A stretch of DNA of 64,000 nt from Dipteris shenzhenensis (GCA_047967505.1 CM106540.1); one strand, 5' to 3'; positions 22,775 to 33,904 are shown, counted from the first letter of the stretch. Translations and numbers: made by a program. Notes: generated by a model not told the origin, from the sequence alone.

Positions 22775-23625
22775 TTCCATGTGAATGCAATTGCCACATC
22801 GGCACAGTGCTCCATAGATGCAACCCTTTTCAGACACAATTTTTCAAACCCTTCATAGACATAATTTTTCATGTGAGCATAACTTTTTTCCCCCTCTACC
22901 TTGATCAAGCCATATCTCTTGATCTAGGAAGAATTTGAGGGTGCTCCAAGAAGGAAAATCACTTGTTTTTTTGTGCTCGATGTTTTTGTTAGATCATGCG
23001 CACATTTCAAAAATTGTATTACACACTTTTTAGCCTTATCATCAAATCCACTTCTTTCACATATAGAAGCCTCTTCATCAATGCATCTGACCCCGCACCT
23101 AAGAGGAACAAAAGAAAAAGAACCTATTTTCTTCTTTTCGTCGCCCGATGGTTGGTCTAGCTGTAGATTAGCATAGATTAGTTTTCCATAAAGGACAAAA
23201 CTTCAAAGCAACCAATCAAAGCGATGCCCAAAAATTTCCAATTAGTTCCTACTCAATCTCACATGTGGTTTCACATCATCACATGTCCTAAAACCTAACC
23301 GCCTACACATCATTGAGAAGATTTAATAATGTTCAGAGGTATTGGTAGTTTTTTTAGTGGGAATATTGCACAACATTTCATTTTGCACTCACATGCCACC
23401 ATTGTAAAGCCTTATTGGATATTTTTTGGCATTTGTGCATATTATTTGAGCCTTGTAAAGCCTATTGGCTATTTTTGGCATCATTTGCCATGTAAGAATT
23501 GTAACATATAGAATATTATTTGCAATTCTATCTTCATAGATACTTTATATTGTAGCTTATCTAGTTTAAATTGTAGTTTATCCAGATAGTGTTTTTCGCA
23601 AGCAATTTGATTACATTTTTTGCAT
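22775..23625. other. Non-coding stretch upstream of copia gag
   Basis: Includes a short direct repeat near 23411 and 23457 (TTGTAAAGCC, then TATTGGATATTTTTTGGCAT against TATTGGCTATTTTTGGCAT). It could contain the decayed LTR/leader of the gag at 23627, but no clear LTR ends or PBS were found. Confidence 0.35.
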
Positions 23626-23626
23626 C

Positions 23627-24510
23627 ATGTCTACCACTAGCAACCTCAATTTGGAGGCATTTGCTAAGTTGGATAACTCAAATTATAGCACATGGAAATA
23701 CCAAATGGAGACCATTGTTGTACTTCAATACAAATGGGAAAATGTCGATGGGTCTACACCCAGACCCCATTTGGTGCACCAAGAACACCTCCCACCATTG
23801 CTGCAGCACATGAAGGATCTACACATGCACCAATGATGTCCACATCTTCAGTAGATCTTGCCACTTCCTGAGCATAGGTTTTGTCTCTGTGCCAACATGA
23901 ACTTAGGTAGTATAGAATATGTGTGTAGAGTAGCAGCAAAGCTCCGCTTGTACTTGCATAAGGCTAGGAATAATCTCTCTTAGGAATCCTCAACATGCAA
24001 GTTCTACTTGCAATTCCTACATGCGAGTTCTACATGCAACTCCTACATGCAATTCGTACATGCAAGTTCTACATGCAATTCCTACATGCATGTTGTAACT
24101 CCTACATGCAACATACAACATGCGAGTTCTACATGCAACATGCACGTAGGAATCACATGTAGAACATGCATGTAGGAATTGCATGTAGGAGTTGCATGTA
24201 GAACTTGCATGTAGGAATTGCAAGTAGAACTTGCATGTTAAGGATTCCTAAGAGAGATTATTCCTAGCCTTATGCAAGTACAAGCGGAGCTTTGCTACTA
24301 CTCTACACACATATTCTGTACTACCTAAGTTCATGTTAGCATAGAGACAACAACATGTAGAATGGGACAAGAGAGACAAATATGCATATCATTTGATTAA
24401 GCAAAATGTGCAAGGTGTCATGCTTGGATAGCTCAATACAGTGAAGACATCCAAAGAAGCATGGGATATGTTTGCAGTCTAAGAACACATACAAGATTCT
24501 CACACTGTCT
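23627..24510 (+). pseudogene. Copia gag, split by a foldback insertion
   Basis: Gag N-terminus MSTTSNLNLEAFAKLDNSNY with STWKYQMETIVVLQYKW and ENVDG (UBN2 type) runs to about 23870 with one frameshift. After the hairpin element at 23881-24350 the same protein resumes: EWDKRDKYAYHLIKQNVQGV and KTSKEAWDMF, with stops. The hairpin therefore inserted into gag. The copia presumably continued to the integrase relic at 25486-26085 on the same strand. Confidence 0.7.
23881..24350. mobile_element. Foldback (long inverted repeat) element
   Basis: The left arm from TTGTCTCTGTGCCAACATG is mirrored by the right arm ending CATGTTAGCATAGAGACAA; arms of about 230 bp meet near 24115 with little spacer and high identity. 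The inner parts of both arms are tandem ~15-bp units of the type TTCCTACATGCAATT / TTCTACATGCAA. The outer ~120 bp (TAGGAATAATCTCTCTTAGG etc.) is non-repetitive. It sits inside a copia gag. No coding. Confidence 0.9.
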
Positions 24511-24514
24511 GGTG

Positions 24515-25480
24515 TCAAAATTATATATAATTCAAAAATTTTGGTTTAATTTTTCTATTGAACACTTACAATTGGCAATTTTTAACTAGAACTAGGATGC
24601 CTTTTTTGGCATAAAGGTTAGCTTCTTGTCCATAGAGACCTCAAAGAATATCTTCATAATTTTCTTGTGAAATGGTTAAGAGAGCCCAAGGAGCTAGGTG
24701 GGACTAGGACATCTTGTTGGCATAAAGGCTTGCATCGGTCTTAAGAGACCCAAATAGTATCTTCATGATTTTCTTGTGACATGGTTTGAGGATTACATAT
24801 CTTGTTATCAACACTTGTGATTAAAGAGACATGAAAAGTCTTCAAGATTATCCGATTTATTACATTATTCGTGTGCATGCCTTGGTTGTAGTGCTTGCGT
24901 GGAATGAAAGTTTGGAATGCTCCTTCAAATACGCGATGCTTTTTATGCATGAGCAAAAAGATGCTTTGAAGGCATGCTTTTAATTAGTCATTGCATCAGT
25001 TTTAAGATCAATGATTAAAAGGTTTTTTAAGAATGCAATTTTGAAATTATTACCTTCATATAAAAAATGCATCCTTCCAATCATTGCATTGCTTTGAAGA
25101 TGTGCATGCTTCCAATCCTTCAAACACTTTCAGTCACTATATTGCTTCAAATATTAATGCATATTTAGAATACTCTAAACATGCAACCACACAAGAATCT
25201 ACCATTTGAAACCCTTACCCTCTTTTCTTGAGCACTCACATTCCTCTAAATCCATGTCCTAGAACCTTGCCAACTGACCTTAGTTCTCAAGTGATCATGG
25301 ATCAAGGGTTGTGTTATAAGTGTTGCTCAAGATAAGTGACTCTTATATTATATGAAGTTACCCAAGAGTTTTGTTATGTAATGTTCTAAAAAATGACCAA
25401 AAAATTCAAGTCCCCCAAGCTTAGCCACAGAAAAGCTCACAAAAAAATGAAAAATCTCACAAAAAATAAACACTCGTACA
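24515..25480. other. Non-coding stretch with a short direct repeat
   Basis: GCATAAAGGTTAGC...TATCTTCATAATTTTCTTGTGA near 24610-24675 recurs as GCATAAAGGCTTGC...TATCTTCATGATTTTCTTGTGA near 24720-24780, about 110 bp apart. The rest shows nothing recognisable; it may be decayed copia sequence between gag and integrase. Confidence 0.4.
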
Positions 25481-25485
25481 AAAGG

Positions 25486-26085
25486 ATTGGTGAAAGATAT
25501 ATTCTATGTGCCAAAACTTAGTAAGAACCTTTTTTCAGTTGGACAAATGATGGTACACAATTATCGAGTCATCTTCGATGGTGATGAATGCATAATCAGC
25601 GACAAATCCTGAGGATATCAGTTATACTAGGAAAAGCAGTTAAGGAAGGATGCTAGCTTTAGTTCAGACTTGCATGCCATGTTAGCTCAATAGAAACCTT
25701 TGCCACTTTTCACAATTTGACATAGGCATTCCAAAACTATAGATTCTTGGAAAAGTTTTGAAAGCATGTTGCTTTGATAAACAAAAGAGAACCAATTCTT
25801 GCAGAAGCACCTCTCGAGAAAGAGGTATTCTTGATTTGATACGCAACATCAATGGTTCACTTTACTACTTGACTTTCATTTATGACTAAAGTAGATATTT
25901 GTTAGGTCTACCTTCTAAAAGAGAAATCTGAAGTCTTTTCTAGATTTCAAGAATTGAAAGCCATGGTAGGGAGAACCAAATAGGCAAAAACATCAAAATC
26001 ATGAGATCAGATAGTCGAGGTGAATACATGCCTTCAACATTCATGAACTTTTGCAAAATTAATGGTGTTCGAGGACAATTCACAT
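25486..26085 (+). pseudogene. Copia GAG-pre-integrase/integrase relic
   Basis: Plus strand reads KGLVKDIFYVPKLSKNLFSV and GQMMVHNYRVIFDGDECIIS (pre-integrase), then VYLLKEKSEVFSRFQELKAM and MRSDSRGEYMPSTFMNFCKI with NGVRGQFT (integrase core, LRSDxGGEY-like). Stops and shifts throughout. It is cut at 26085 by the LTR of a minus-strand copia. Confidence 0.7.
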
Positions 26086-26254
26086 TGAGAGATCTCAACA
26101 ACGGAAGTAGAACAAAAGAAGGTGAGAGAGAGGGAGAGCCACATAAGTTTTTGGTGGGTGCAGAACACCCTAATCTTCTATGTCATCCATATATATATGT
26201 GTTTGAGTATTGTACATAATTGGGGTTAAGGTATAGTGGCCATTAACCCCCACA
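26086..26254 (-). repeat. Short copia LTR (~169 bp)
   Basis: On the minus strand it runs TGTGGGGGTTAATGGCC...GAGATCTCTCA, with TG/CA ends, next to a purine-rich AAGTGGGAGGT (possible polypurine tract) and the RNase H relic. It interrupts the plus-strand integrase relic, so it is the younger insertion. Confidence 0.6.
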
Positions 26255-27361
26255 ACCTCCCACTTAAAGGCCAATGTGCCTTTAAGGGAGAACATCCAGT
26301 GAGCATACTATCCAATGCCCATCAATACATGACAATAGTCAATGCATTGACTAGGTAGACTCTTCATCAGCATATCTACAGGGTTATCATTTGTATGAAC
26401 CTTGACAATCTCTATGTTCTTGTCCTCAAGTACCTCCCTGATGAAATGGTAGCTAAACTCAATGTGTTTGGTCTTGGCATGAAAGGGGTGAACACATAAC
26501 CAAAAGTGAATCTCCTGCTATCCACATGCCCTACATAGTCTGAATCAGTGTACCCAAGTACATGCATCTCTCCTCTACCAAAGCAGATACACATATCCTT
26601 AACACCCTAATCTTCTATGTCATCCATATATATATGTGTTTGAGTATTGTACATAATTCGGGTTAAGGTATAGTGGCCATTAACCCCCATAACCTCCCAC
26701 TTAAAGGCCAATGTGCCTTTAAGGGAGAACATCCAGTGAGAATGCTATCCAATGCCCATCAATACACGACAATAGTCAAAGTGTTGACTAGGTAGACTCT
26801 TCATCAGCATATCTGTAGGGTTATCATTTGTATGAACCTTGAAAAGCTATGTTCTTGTCCTCAAGTACCTCCTTGATGAAATGGTACCTGAACTCAATGT
26901 GTTTGGTCTTTGCATGAAAAACCAAATTTGGTGCTAGCTGAATAGCACTCGTGGAATCACTATGCAATGTCGGTACACCTGTATGAATCCCCAAATCTCC
27001 CACTAGCCAATCAAACCATATAACCTCCTTGCAACCCTTTGTGGCTGCAACATAGTTGGCCTCTGTGGTAGACAAAGCAATCACTATTATATGCAAGACA
27101 TCCACAACACTGCACCACCTGTAAAGATGAACACATAAACAGAAGTGGATCTCCTGCTATCCACATGCCCTGCATAGTCTAAATCTGTGTACCCAAGTAC
27201 ATGCATCTCTCCTCTGCCAAAGCAGATACACATATCCTTAGTACGCCCTTCATGTACCTCATGATGCACTTAACTCCCTCCCAATGCCTCTTTCTTGGAT
27301 CAGCCATATACCGGCTAACAACTCCCATTGCAAATGTAATGTTCAGTATAGTAGCTATCAT
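26166..27361 (-). pseudogene. Copia RNase H relic, tandemly duplicated
   Basis: Minus strand carries YTDSDYVGHVDSRRFTFGYV, IALSTTEANYVAATKGCKEV, TSAIQLAPNLVFHAKTKHIE and FRYHFIKEVLEDK, the copia RNase H end. Two direct units share their start (ACACCCTAATCTTC) and end (CATATCCTTA): 26166-26600 and 26601-27239. The first unit lacks about 200 bp around 26485 (GCATGAAAG joined to GGGTGAACAC), deleting the STTEA part. A further stretch to 27361 encodes GVVSRYMADPRKRHWEGVKC. Confidence 0.75.
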
Positions 27362-27713
27362 TGTTGAGATATCGAGCTCCACTCGTGATATGCCAGGGTG
27401 ACCGTTGTGCATTTATGCCACCGACTTGTTAGCTGCAGATGTGATTGGTACACCTCCCATGAATAATAGCTGGATGACAGCTATCCTTATGTACTCTAGT
27501 TCATGGCTCAGTTAGTATGCCACCTTAGTTAGCTGAGTTTGGTTTGAGACCCACATATAGGGTTTTTCTATTCCTTTGTACTAGAGTTCTTTTGGCTTTC
27601 ACAATTAAGAAGAGGAAAATTGTTTTCGGCCTCCACCTTTGTGTGTATTCCCCCATTGTGTATGTGAGAAAGCTGCAAGTGAGACTCCTTCCTTCTCTCC
27701 CACTATCTTCACA
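27362..27713 (+). repeat. Copia 5' LTR (352 bp)
   Basis: TGTTGAGATATCG...CTATCTTCACA, same family and length as 3212-3563 but on the plus strand, followed at once by a primer-binding site. It is flanked on the left by the decayed RNase H relic. Confidence 0.85.
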
Positions 27714-27727
27714 TGGTATTAGAGCCT
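27714..27727 (+). other. Copia primer-binding site
   Basis: TGGTATTAGAGCC follows the LTR end directly. It is one base away from TGGTATCAGAGC, the usual copia site complementary to initiator tRNA-Met. Confidence 0.8.
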
Positions 27728-28248
27728 AGTTCATGGTAAGGAGCTCAAGAAAGCAAACCAAGTTCACGGTGTCCTGGTAAGAGGACCACTGTTGCTTTCC
27801 TTTTTTGAGTTTGGGAGAAAATCTCTGCAGGTAGCACAACTGGAAAGTGCAAAAGTGCATTGGAGATGCCCTTCACAGTGTGGCGAGAGGGCTATATATG
27901 CTACGGGTGAGGGCAAAGCCCTTGGTGACTTTATGTTTTTGATTTGAGGCCATTTCGGGGCCCATTTTGGAGGCAGAAGTTCTCTGCAAGCACTGAGAAA
28001 AAGGCCCTATTTTTGCTATGCGACCACTGTTCTATAGGTTGGTGAAAAGTTGCCACAGAAATTGCATCGTATGCCTGTGTCCAAAGATATTGGGAGTTGC
28101 AGAATCATCCTTATTGCATGTTGATGCAAAATCGTCACTAGGAAGTGACTGTGTGGTCAAATACCACTTTCGTCAGTTTTGCAGATTTGCCCTTGTGAGG
28201 CAGAAGCTGTGTTTTTTGCAGTGAGAGAATATTTTGCAGTGTTCTATA
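27728..28248 (+). other. Copia leader with a short conserved open frame
   Basis: About 520 bp between PBS and gag. It contains an open frame at 28018-28224 (68 residues; begins MRPLFYRLVKSCHRN, ends RFALVRQKLCFLQ). A diverged minus-strand copy at 29266-29475 keeps the same frame open with no indel. No similarity to a known protein is recognised. Confidence 0.55.
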
Positions 28249-28573
28249 ATGGCGTCTGATTCTCTTTCACAGATTGTCACTGAAAAGCTTGACAAGAACA
28301 ACTTCCAGGAATGGAAGTTTAGAATGACAAATTTCCTTATGGAAAAAGGCTATTGGGAGTTCACTACAGGAAATGAAGAAGAACCAGTTCTTCCCAATGT
28401 TCCCAATCAACAGGAAATGCAGGCATTTAAAGGATGGCATGAGAGAGCTAGAAAAGTTATGTACTAGTTGTCTATCAGTATTTCAGATTCTATGATTGTG
28501 CATATTCAGGATGCAAGTATGCCAAAGGAGGCATGGGATACTTTGGCAAAAATGTACAGCACAAATATGCAAG
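28249..28573 (+). pseudogene. Copia gag 5' fragment
   Basis: Starts MASDSLSQIVTEKLDKNNFQ, clearly the same gag as at 6888-7880, with WKFRMTNFLMEKGYWEF and HERARKVMY, then a TAG at 28465-28467 (W in the sister copy), then SISDSMIVHIQDASMPKEAW and LAKMYSTN. Similarity ends near 28573, so the rest of the element is missing. Gives the true start of this family's gag. Confidence 0.85.
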
Positions 28574-29106
28574 CCAGACATATGCTCTCTCTAATGACTT
28601 AATAGTCAAGTGATGGAGATTTAATTCCATAGAGACTTATGTGTTTTCTAAAATAACTACAGTTCCACAAAGACTTTTTAGTTCTCTAATGTAAAGTTGT
28701 AATAGACAAGAGAGACAAAGATGAGATCTTCTAGGCTGAGCTAATGGAAGGTGTTTTTTAACACCATATGGCTTTGAGTTATATGATCTACTTCTTGTAC
28801 AAATGTGTCATGCTTTTTTTTAAATGTACTCTAGTTTTAATAACATGTCACGCCATTTTTTCTAATTTGATTTTTTAAAATCTTACTTTTTGTCTCTTTT
28901 AACAATGTGATGTCCTCTTTTTTTAATGTACTCTAGTTTTAATAACATGTCACGTCATTTTTTCTAATTTAATTTTTTAAAATCTTACTTTTGACTCAAA
29001 GTTTTGTTTTATAAGAGCCTCTTTTTTTTAAATGCTTTATCCAAAATTATCTCACAAAACGAATTTGGACAGTGCACCAGTCCAAAATTAATGAAATAGG
29101 TGTTAC
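28574..29106. repeat. AT-rich spacer with ~104-bp tandem duplication
   Basis: TGTACTCTAGTTTTAATAAC and the following CATGTCACG, TTTTTTCTAATTT and AAAATCTTACTTTT occur at about 28826-28890 and again at about 28930-28995. No coding. Confidence 0.65.
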
Positions 29107-29720
29107 AGGCCTGTTTCTTTCTCCACCATAGCTTTAAAAGCTTTGAAATGCCCAAACACTTCACTTTTCTTTTTCATAAAATACACCCAAACTTTTCTTC
29201 TATAGTCATCAATCTGTGAAAGAGCATCAGATAACATTACAAAACACTCCAAAAATATTATGTCACTACAAAAAACACAACTTCTGCCTCACAAGGGCAA
29301 ATCTGCAAAACCGATGAAAGTGGTATTTGACCACACAGTCACTTCCTAGTGATGATTTTGCATCAACAAGCAATAAGAATGATTCTGTCACTCCCAATAT
29401 CTCTATGCATAGGCATATGATGCAATTTTTATGGCAACTTTTCACCGACCTGTAGAACAGTGGTTGCAAAGCAAAAACAAGGCACCTTTTTAAGTGCCTG
29501 TGGAAAACTTTTGCCACCAAAACGGGCCCCGAAATGGCCTCGAATCAAAACAATAATGTCACCAAGGGATTTGCCCTTACTCGTAGCATATACTACCCTC
29601 TCCCCACACTGCAAAGGGCGTCGCAATTTGAGACAGTGCACTCTTGGACTTTTCGATTGTGCTACTTGTGGAGATTTGCTCCCAAACTCAAACTGGAGAT
29701 GTGGATTGAGGATATCCACA
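29107..29720 (-). mobile_element. Internally deleted copia derivative
   Basis: Minus strand has the leader of the 27362 family (similar from about 29720 down, including the short open frame), then the gag start region (TCTGATGCTCTTTCACAGATT) joined directly to integrase sequence DDYRRKVWVYFMKKKSEVFG with HFKAFKAMVEKETGL. The join deletes most of gag, the protease and half of the integrase. No LTR was found at its right end. Confidence 0.75.
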
Positions 29721-30700
29721 AGGAGAGATGTGGATCAGAGCATCCCACATGGTTTGACTATTCTAAAGGTTCTCTCTATATAAGAAGCCTATCATATATT
29801 GTTGATCATACACATTGCAATAGATTGAGTGTTTGCTACCCTATGTCTCTCTTGTGGTGCTTTGATCCTCCTTGATCCCTCACTTTGATAGATTTATCCA
29901 AGATCCAATGTTCCATAGCATATGGCGACTTCTCCCTCTTTATTAGACCCCCTTTTGTCAACTCTTGCTAGTTTGGACCCCACCAAAGGTGACTCCAACC
30001 ATTTTGAGCATCCTAGTCCTTTGATCCATCCACCTCCATCCAAAGGCCAAGGTTGAAACACCGTATTAGTAATTTTGGAAAAATATCCATATTTTGGAAA
30101 AATGAAATTAGGAGAGACCTTGCACTCTCCCATTTTTGGATCCCTTCCTCATACTCTTCTCATCTTTCCAACCCATCTTCATCTTGGCTCAACCACAATG
30201 GATCTCTTATTTCATACATAGTCACACTGTGGATCTTTGGTTTGTTGTTGTGTCCATTGTTTCATTAATTTTGGGAACCAGTTGTTGTATCTTCTTAGAC
30301 TAATAATGTCAAATTCTATTAATTTTGGTTTAGTTATTTTACATTGATTAATTTAGAGTGTTTCATTAATTTTGAGAATGATGCATATGATCTTTCTTTA
30401 TCTCATTGATGTCATTTTAATGAGAAAATAAGTGAGATGTTTCATTAACTTTGGGAATGAAGTATTTGTTGTGTAAACTCAAAAATCTTGTTCAATTGCA
30501 ACATGATTGCACAAGCCATCTACAATAACTCACCTTAAATTATTTAGTATTTGATAATGAAAACTTAAAAAACATTCCAATGCACAATGAAAACCTCAAA
30601 TTTAACATTGCAATGCCATACAAGAGAGTTAACTTTGTTGAATTATCAACACATTATATAATAGTTGGTGTAAAGATATAAATGCCATTTGTTTAAAGCA
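29721..30700. other. Non-coding stretch
   Basis: No gene recognised. A segment near 30055-30100 (GTATTAGTAATTTTGG) is weakly similar, in reverse complement, to 36585-36625, hinting at a shared old repeat. 30270-30470 has loosely repeated TTTCATTAATTTTGGGAA phrases. Confidence 0.35.
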
Positions 30701-31170
30701 ATGACCAGAGTGAAGCTAAGCTTGTTATCATCATCATGACATTGTCAGTGGTAATTGTTATGCATTCAACCAATAGGAAGACAATGAGTTGATATCATCA
30801 TCATGCCATTGTCAATGGTAATTGTTACACATTCAACCAATAGGAAGTCAACGAGCTGAACTGAGTCAATACAAGCCCTTATTGAAGGAAAACAGAACCT
30901 TAAGACCATTGAGTATCACTTCAAGGCCAACTTCCAAGAATTGAACACATGAAAGTTCTCAACCAATAGGAAGACAATGAGCTAAACTACTCAATACAAG
31001 CCCTTATTTAAAGAAAACAAAACCTTAAGACCATTGAGTATTAGCTGAGGGCCAACTTCCAAGAATTGAACACATGAAAGTGCTCAACCAATAGGAATAC
31101 AATGAGTTGAACTACTCAATACAAGCCATTATTTGAACAAAACAAAACCTTAAGACCATTGAGTATTAGC
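30700..31170. repeat. Tandem repeats with CCAAT motif (~67 and ~125 bp units)
   Basis: Two ~67-bp units (ATCATCATGACATTGTCAGT... CAACCAATAGGAAG) are followed by ~125-bp units starting CAACCAATAGGAAG at about 30834, 30960 and 31084. Each holds AACCTTAAGACCATTGAGTA and CTTCCAAGAATTGAACACAT. The array ends at the stop codon of the neighbouring minus-strand pseudogene. Confidence 0.85.
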
Positions 31171-32690
31171 TCAATCTGCACTCTTGTCATTTACTTGATC
31201 AACCCCTTCTAGGTTTGCTTCTACTTTCTCATGCACGGTAGGTGGAATTTTGATCTTCTTGGGCTTCTTCCCTCCTTTCGATGTCCAACTCCATACTATT
31301 GAGTCTGCTTGCTCCCAACGTGTAGGATCTTTGTCATTGCACATCCAAAATTTCTCCCAACAATTTGCATACACTTCTTCCTCGATTGCATTCTTCTTAG
31401 GGGAACATGGTGCCCAATACTGTATTAATACCATGTTGTATTCTTTAGAGGAAGTATTGGATTGAATGTCTGACTCGGCTTCACCCAACCAAATTGGATA
31501 TATATTGTTGCTTGGCCTCATAAGAACAAAGTCACCCTTTTTTACATCTATAAGAGGTTGGAATGTATCTTTTGGCTTGTTACATTGTGGACCACAATAG
31601 TGGTCTTCCAATGCCTTTATACCCATGAAACCTTCATTTTCGGTGCTGGTGTTCTATTCTGTTGCATGTGTTATGTGTGGCCAAAAGCCTGAACATATAT
31701 CTTAACTTTGCATAGTTGATGCAAATTTTGACAATGCATTAATCATGTTTTCCCAATACTGTATCACTGGTGTAATGTATATAGAATAAGGATCCAGTGA
31801 GCCTTTGCCAATGCTATGCTTGTTCCAATATTTTATATAGTCCTTTATGCCATTCACTATCTTTTAAGTACTCACACATTGGAAGTTGGTGGTTCCCCAA
31901 CTAGCAACTAAGGTTTTCCAAGAGTGTCTCTTTTCCACAACTCTATGCCACCACCCTTTGGCACCCAATGATCTTGTGTGTGATTCATTTTGTACTGCAT
32001 TACTGGGATGTCATCTTGCATGAAAAAATGAAAATGCAATGGCTTTGAATGTCCAATAAGTTTATCCTAGCCTTCACATTAGTAACAATAAACCCTTTAA
32101 AGTCATGAACCTCTGTCATCATAAAAGGGGTAGGCCTTGAGCTTGTGCACTCGTTGAAGTTTTTCATAAGATGTGCTAGAGTGAGAGAATGACTTGTCCT
32201 CAACTGCTCTGAAAAACGGCTAAACAATGCATCAATATCTTCATGAGTATGACCAACCATTAAGAAATCCATCTCTATCATTAAGAAAACTTGCCTAGCC
32301 ACCAGCAAAGATAGGTATGCAAAAACATATATGTTCTTGTTCTCCAATCCACAATTGTCTAATTGCAACAAGAGCCAAGGTGGAAGATTTTTGAAAGCTA
32401 TAGTGGATGTGTTATATGTGCTTGCAAGCACTTGTTGAGCATAAAGATTTGACTTCCCATCCATTGATAGATGAATATCCATGGTTGTCCTCGAGGTCAC
32501 ACAATTTAGGAGTTGGCTTGAAGTATTTAAAGAACTGTGTACAAGATCACCATACTCATGCTTATCTTCTCTTTCCAAGTTACAAAAACACAATGCTAAT
32601 GATCCCACAGTAAAGTTTGGGTTTGTGGGCCAAAGACCAAGCGAAAAATGTCCATATGCTTCTTGTCCATGTCCATGTGTTATTCCCTAA
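31171..32690 (-). pseudogene. DUF7869-like transposon-type protein with BAH-like C-terminus
   Basis: The minus strand encodes a conserved, uncharacterised protein type abundant in moss, conifer, oomycete and animal genomes. Blocks in order are HGHGQEAYGHFSLGLW, NPNFTVGSLALCF, MDIHLSMDG, PPWLLLQLDNCGLENKN, FAYLSLLVARQVF and MDFLMVGHTHEDIDALFSRF. Then, with stops and shifts at 31640-32000, come KDYIKYWNKHSIGKGSLD and YITPVIQYWENMINA, and the C-terminal KKGDFVLMRPSNNIYPIWLG with VLIQYWAPCSPKKNAIEEEV, which resembles a BAH-type module. The LDN and GHTHEDID motifs suggest an RNase-H-like or metal-binding core; this is inference. The N-terminal part is missing. Family name from memory, not searched. 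Confidence 0.55.
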
Positions 32691-33335
32691 CTAACGTTTT
32701 ATTTATCCCTAACTAAAATATATTTAAATGCCTTATTATGGGGTTACTAATACCTAACTAATGTTTTAAATTCCCTAGCGAACGTTTTATTTAAATTTCC
32801 TAACTAACTCCCTAACAAATGTTAAATTACAATGCTTTAATGCTGTAATACATAAATTATGGTGTTAGCTTTAATATTTAGCTTATTTTTTTTTTAAATT
32901 AATGCCTTAAATTACTAATCCCTAACTAACTTTTTAAATTCCCTAACTATTGTTTTATTTAAATTTCCTAACTAACTCCCTAACTAACGTTTAAACATTA
33001 ATATGACTAATTAATATTTAAACCTAAACTGATGTTTAATCCTAAACCTGAACTAATGTTTAACCTTGATATGACTAACTAACATTTAACCTTAAACTAA
33101 CATTTAAACCTTAACTAACGTTTAAACCTAAACTAATGTTTAACCTTAACTAACATTTAAACCTAAACTAATTTGACTAATTAGCCTACTAACTATCCTA
33201 AACCTAAATTAAACCTAAACTAACATTTAACCTTAACTAACGTTTAACCTTAACTAACATTTAAACCTAAACTAATTTAACTAATTAGCCTAGAGTAAGT
33301 CACTATCCTAAACCTAAACCTAAAGGCCTAAAGCT
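32690..33335. repeat. Degenerate CCTAAACTAA(C/T)GTTTAA tract
   Basis: Dozens of variants of CCTAACTAACGTTTTA and AACCTAAACTAATGTTTAAC over about 640 bp with no constant period. Near 33310 there are three CCTAAA words in a row, close to but not the plant telomere unit CCCTAAA. No coding. Confidence 0.75.
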
Positions 33336-33389
33336 ATTGGAGTAGTAGCTTACTCTGAGCCACAGCGCCACCATCACCATCATGCTCTG

Positions 33390-33859
33390 AGTCTTCTACA
33401 CGCAGTCCGAGTCCACCATCACCCTCACGCTCTCTCTCGGAGTCTACATCAACGTCTCTCTTTGAGTCTGCATCGCCCTCATGCTCTCTCTGAGAGTCCT
33501 ATCAATGCTGAGAACTGCCATCTCTCTCAGAGTCTGCATTAATGTCTTCATCAACGTCTCATCTCTCTCAAAGTTTGCAACATGCATAGGGACGACCTCT
33601 CCATCTATAGCAAGCTTTGGGACTTCGACGACATTGTTGTGTGCATCAAGCTCTGGAAGGTCGTTGCCATCATGTGCTCCATCGCCATGGGACAGCGTCA
33701 TTTTGGAGATGAGGTGGGCGCTTTGTTTGAGTCTCTCTCACTCTCTCTCTCTGTCTCTCTCTCTCATGCTCTCTTAGAGTCTCTCACTCTCTTTGTCTCA
33801 AGCTCTCTCTCTCTCTCACGGTCACTCTCTCTCTCTCTCATGCTCTCTCTCTCACGATT

Positions 33860-33904
<45 letters not shown>

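Noticed and set aside
22327-22938. 203-codon His/Pro-rich frame
   Set aside because: Generated by the degenerate CCACATCA repeat; no conserved motif.
29264-29275. CACTACAAAAAACAC as a possible CACTA end
   Set aside because: It lies inside the copia leader and aligns with the sister leader sequence, so it is explained by the retrotransposon.
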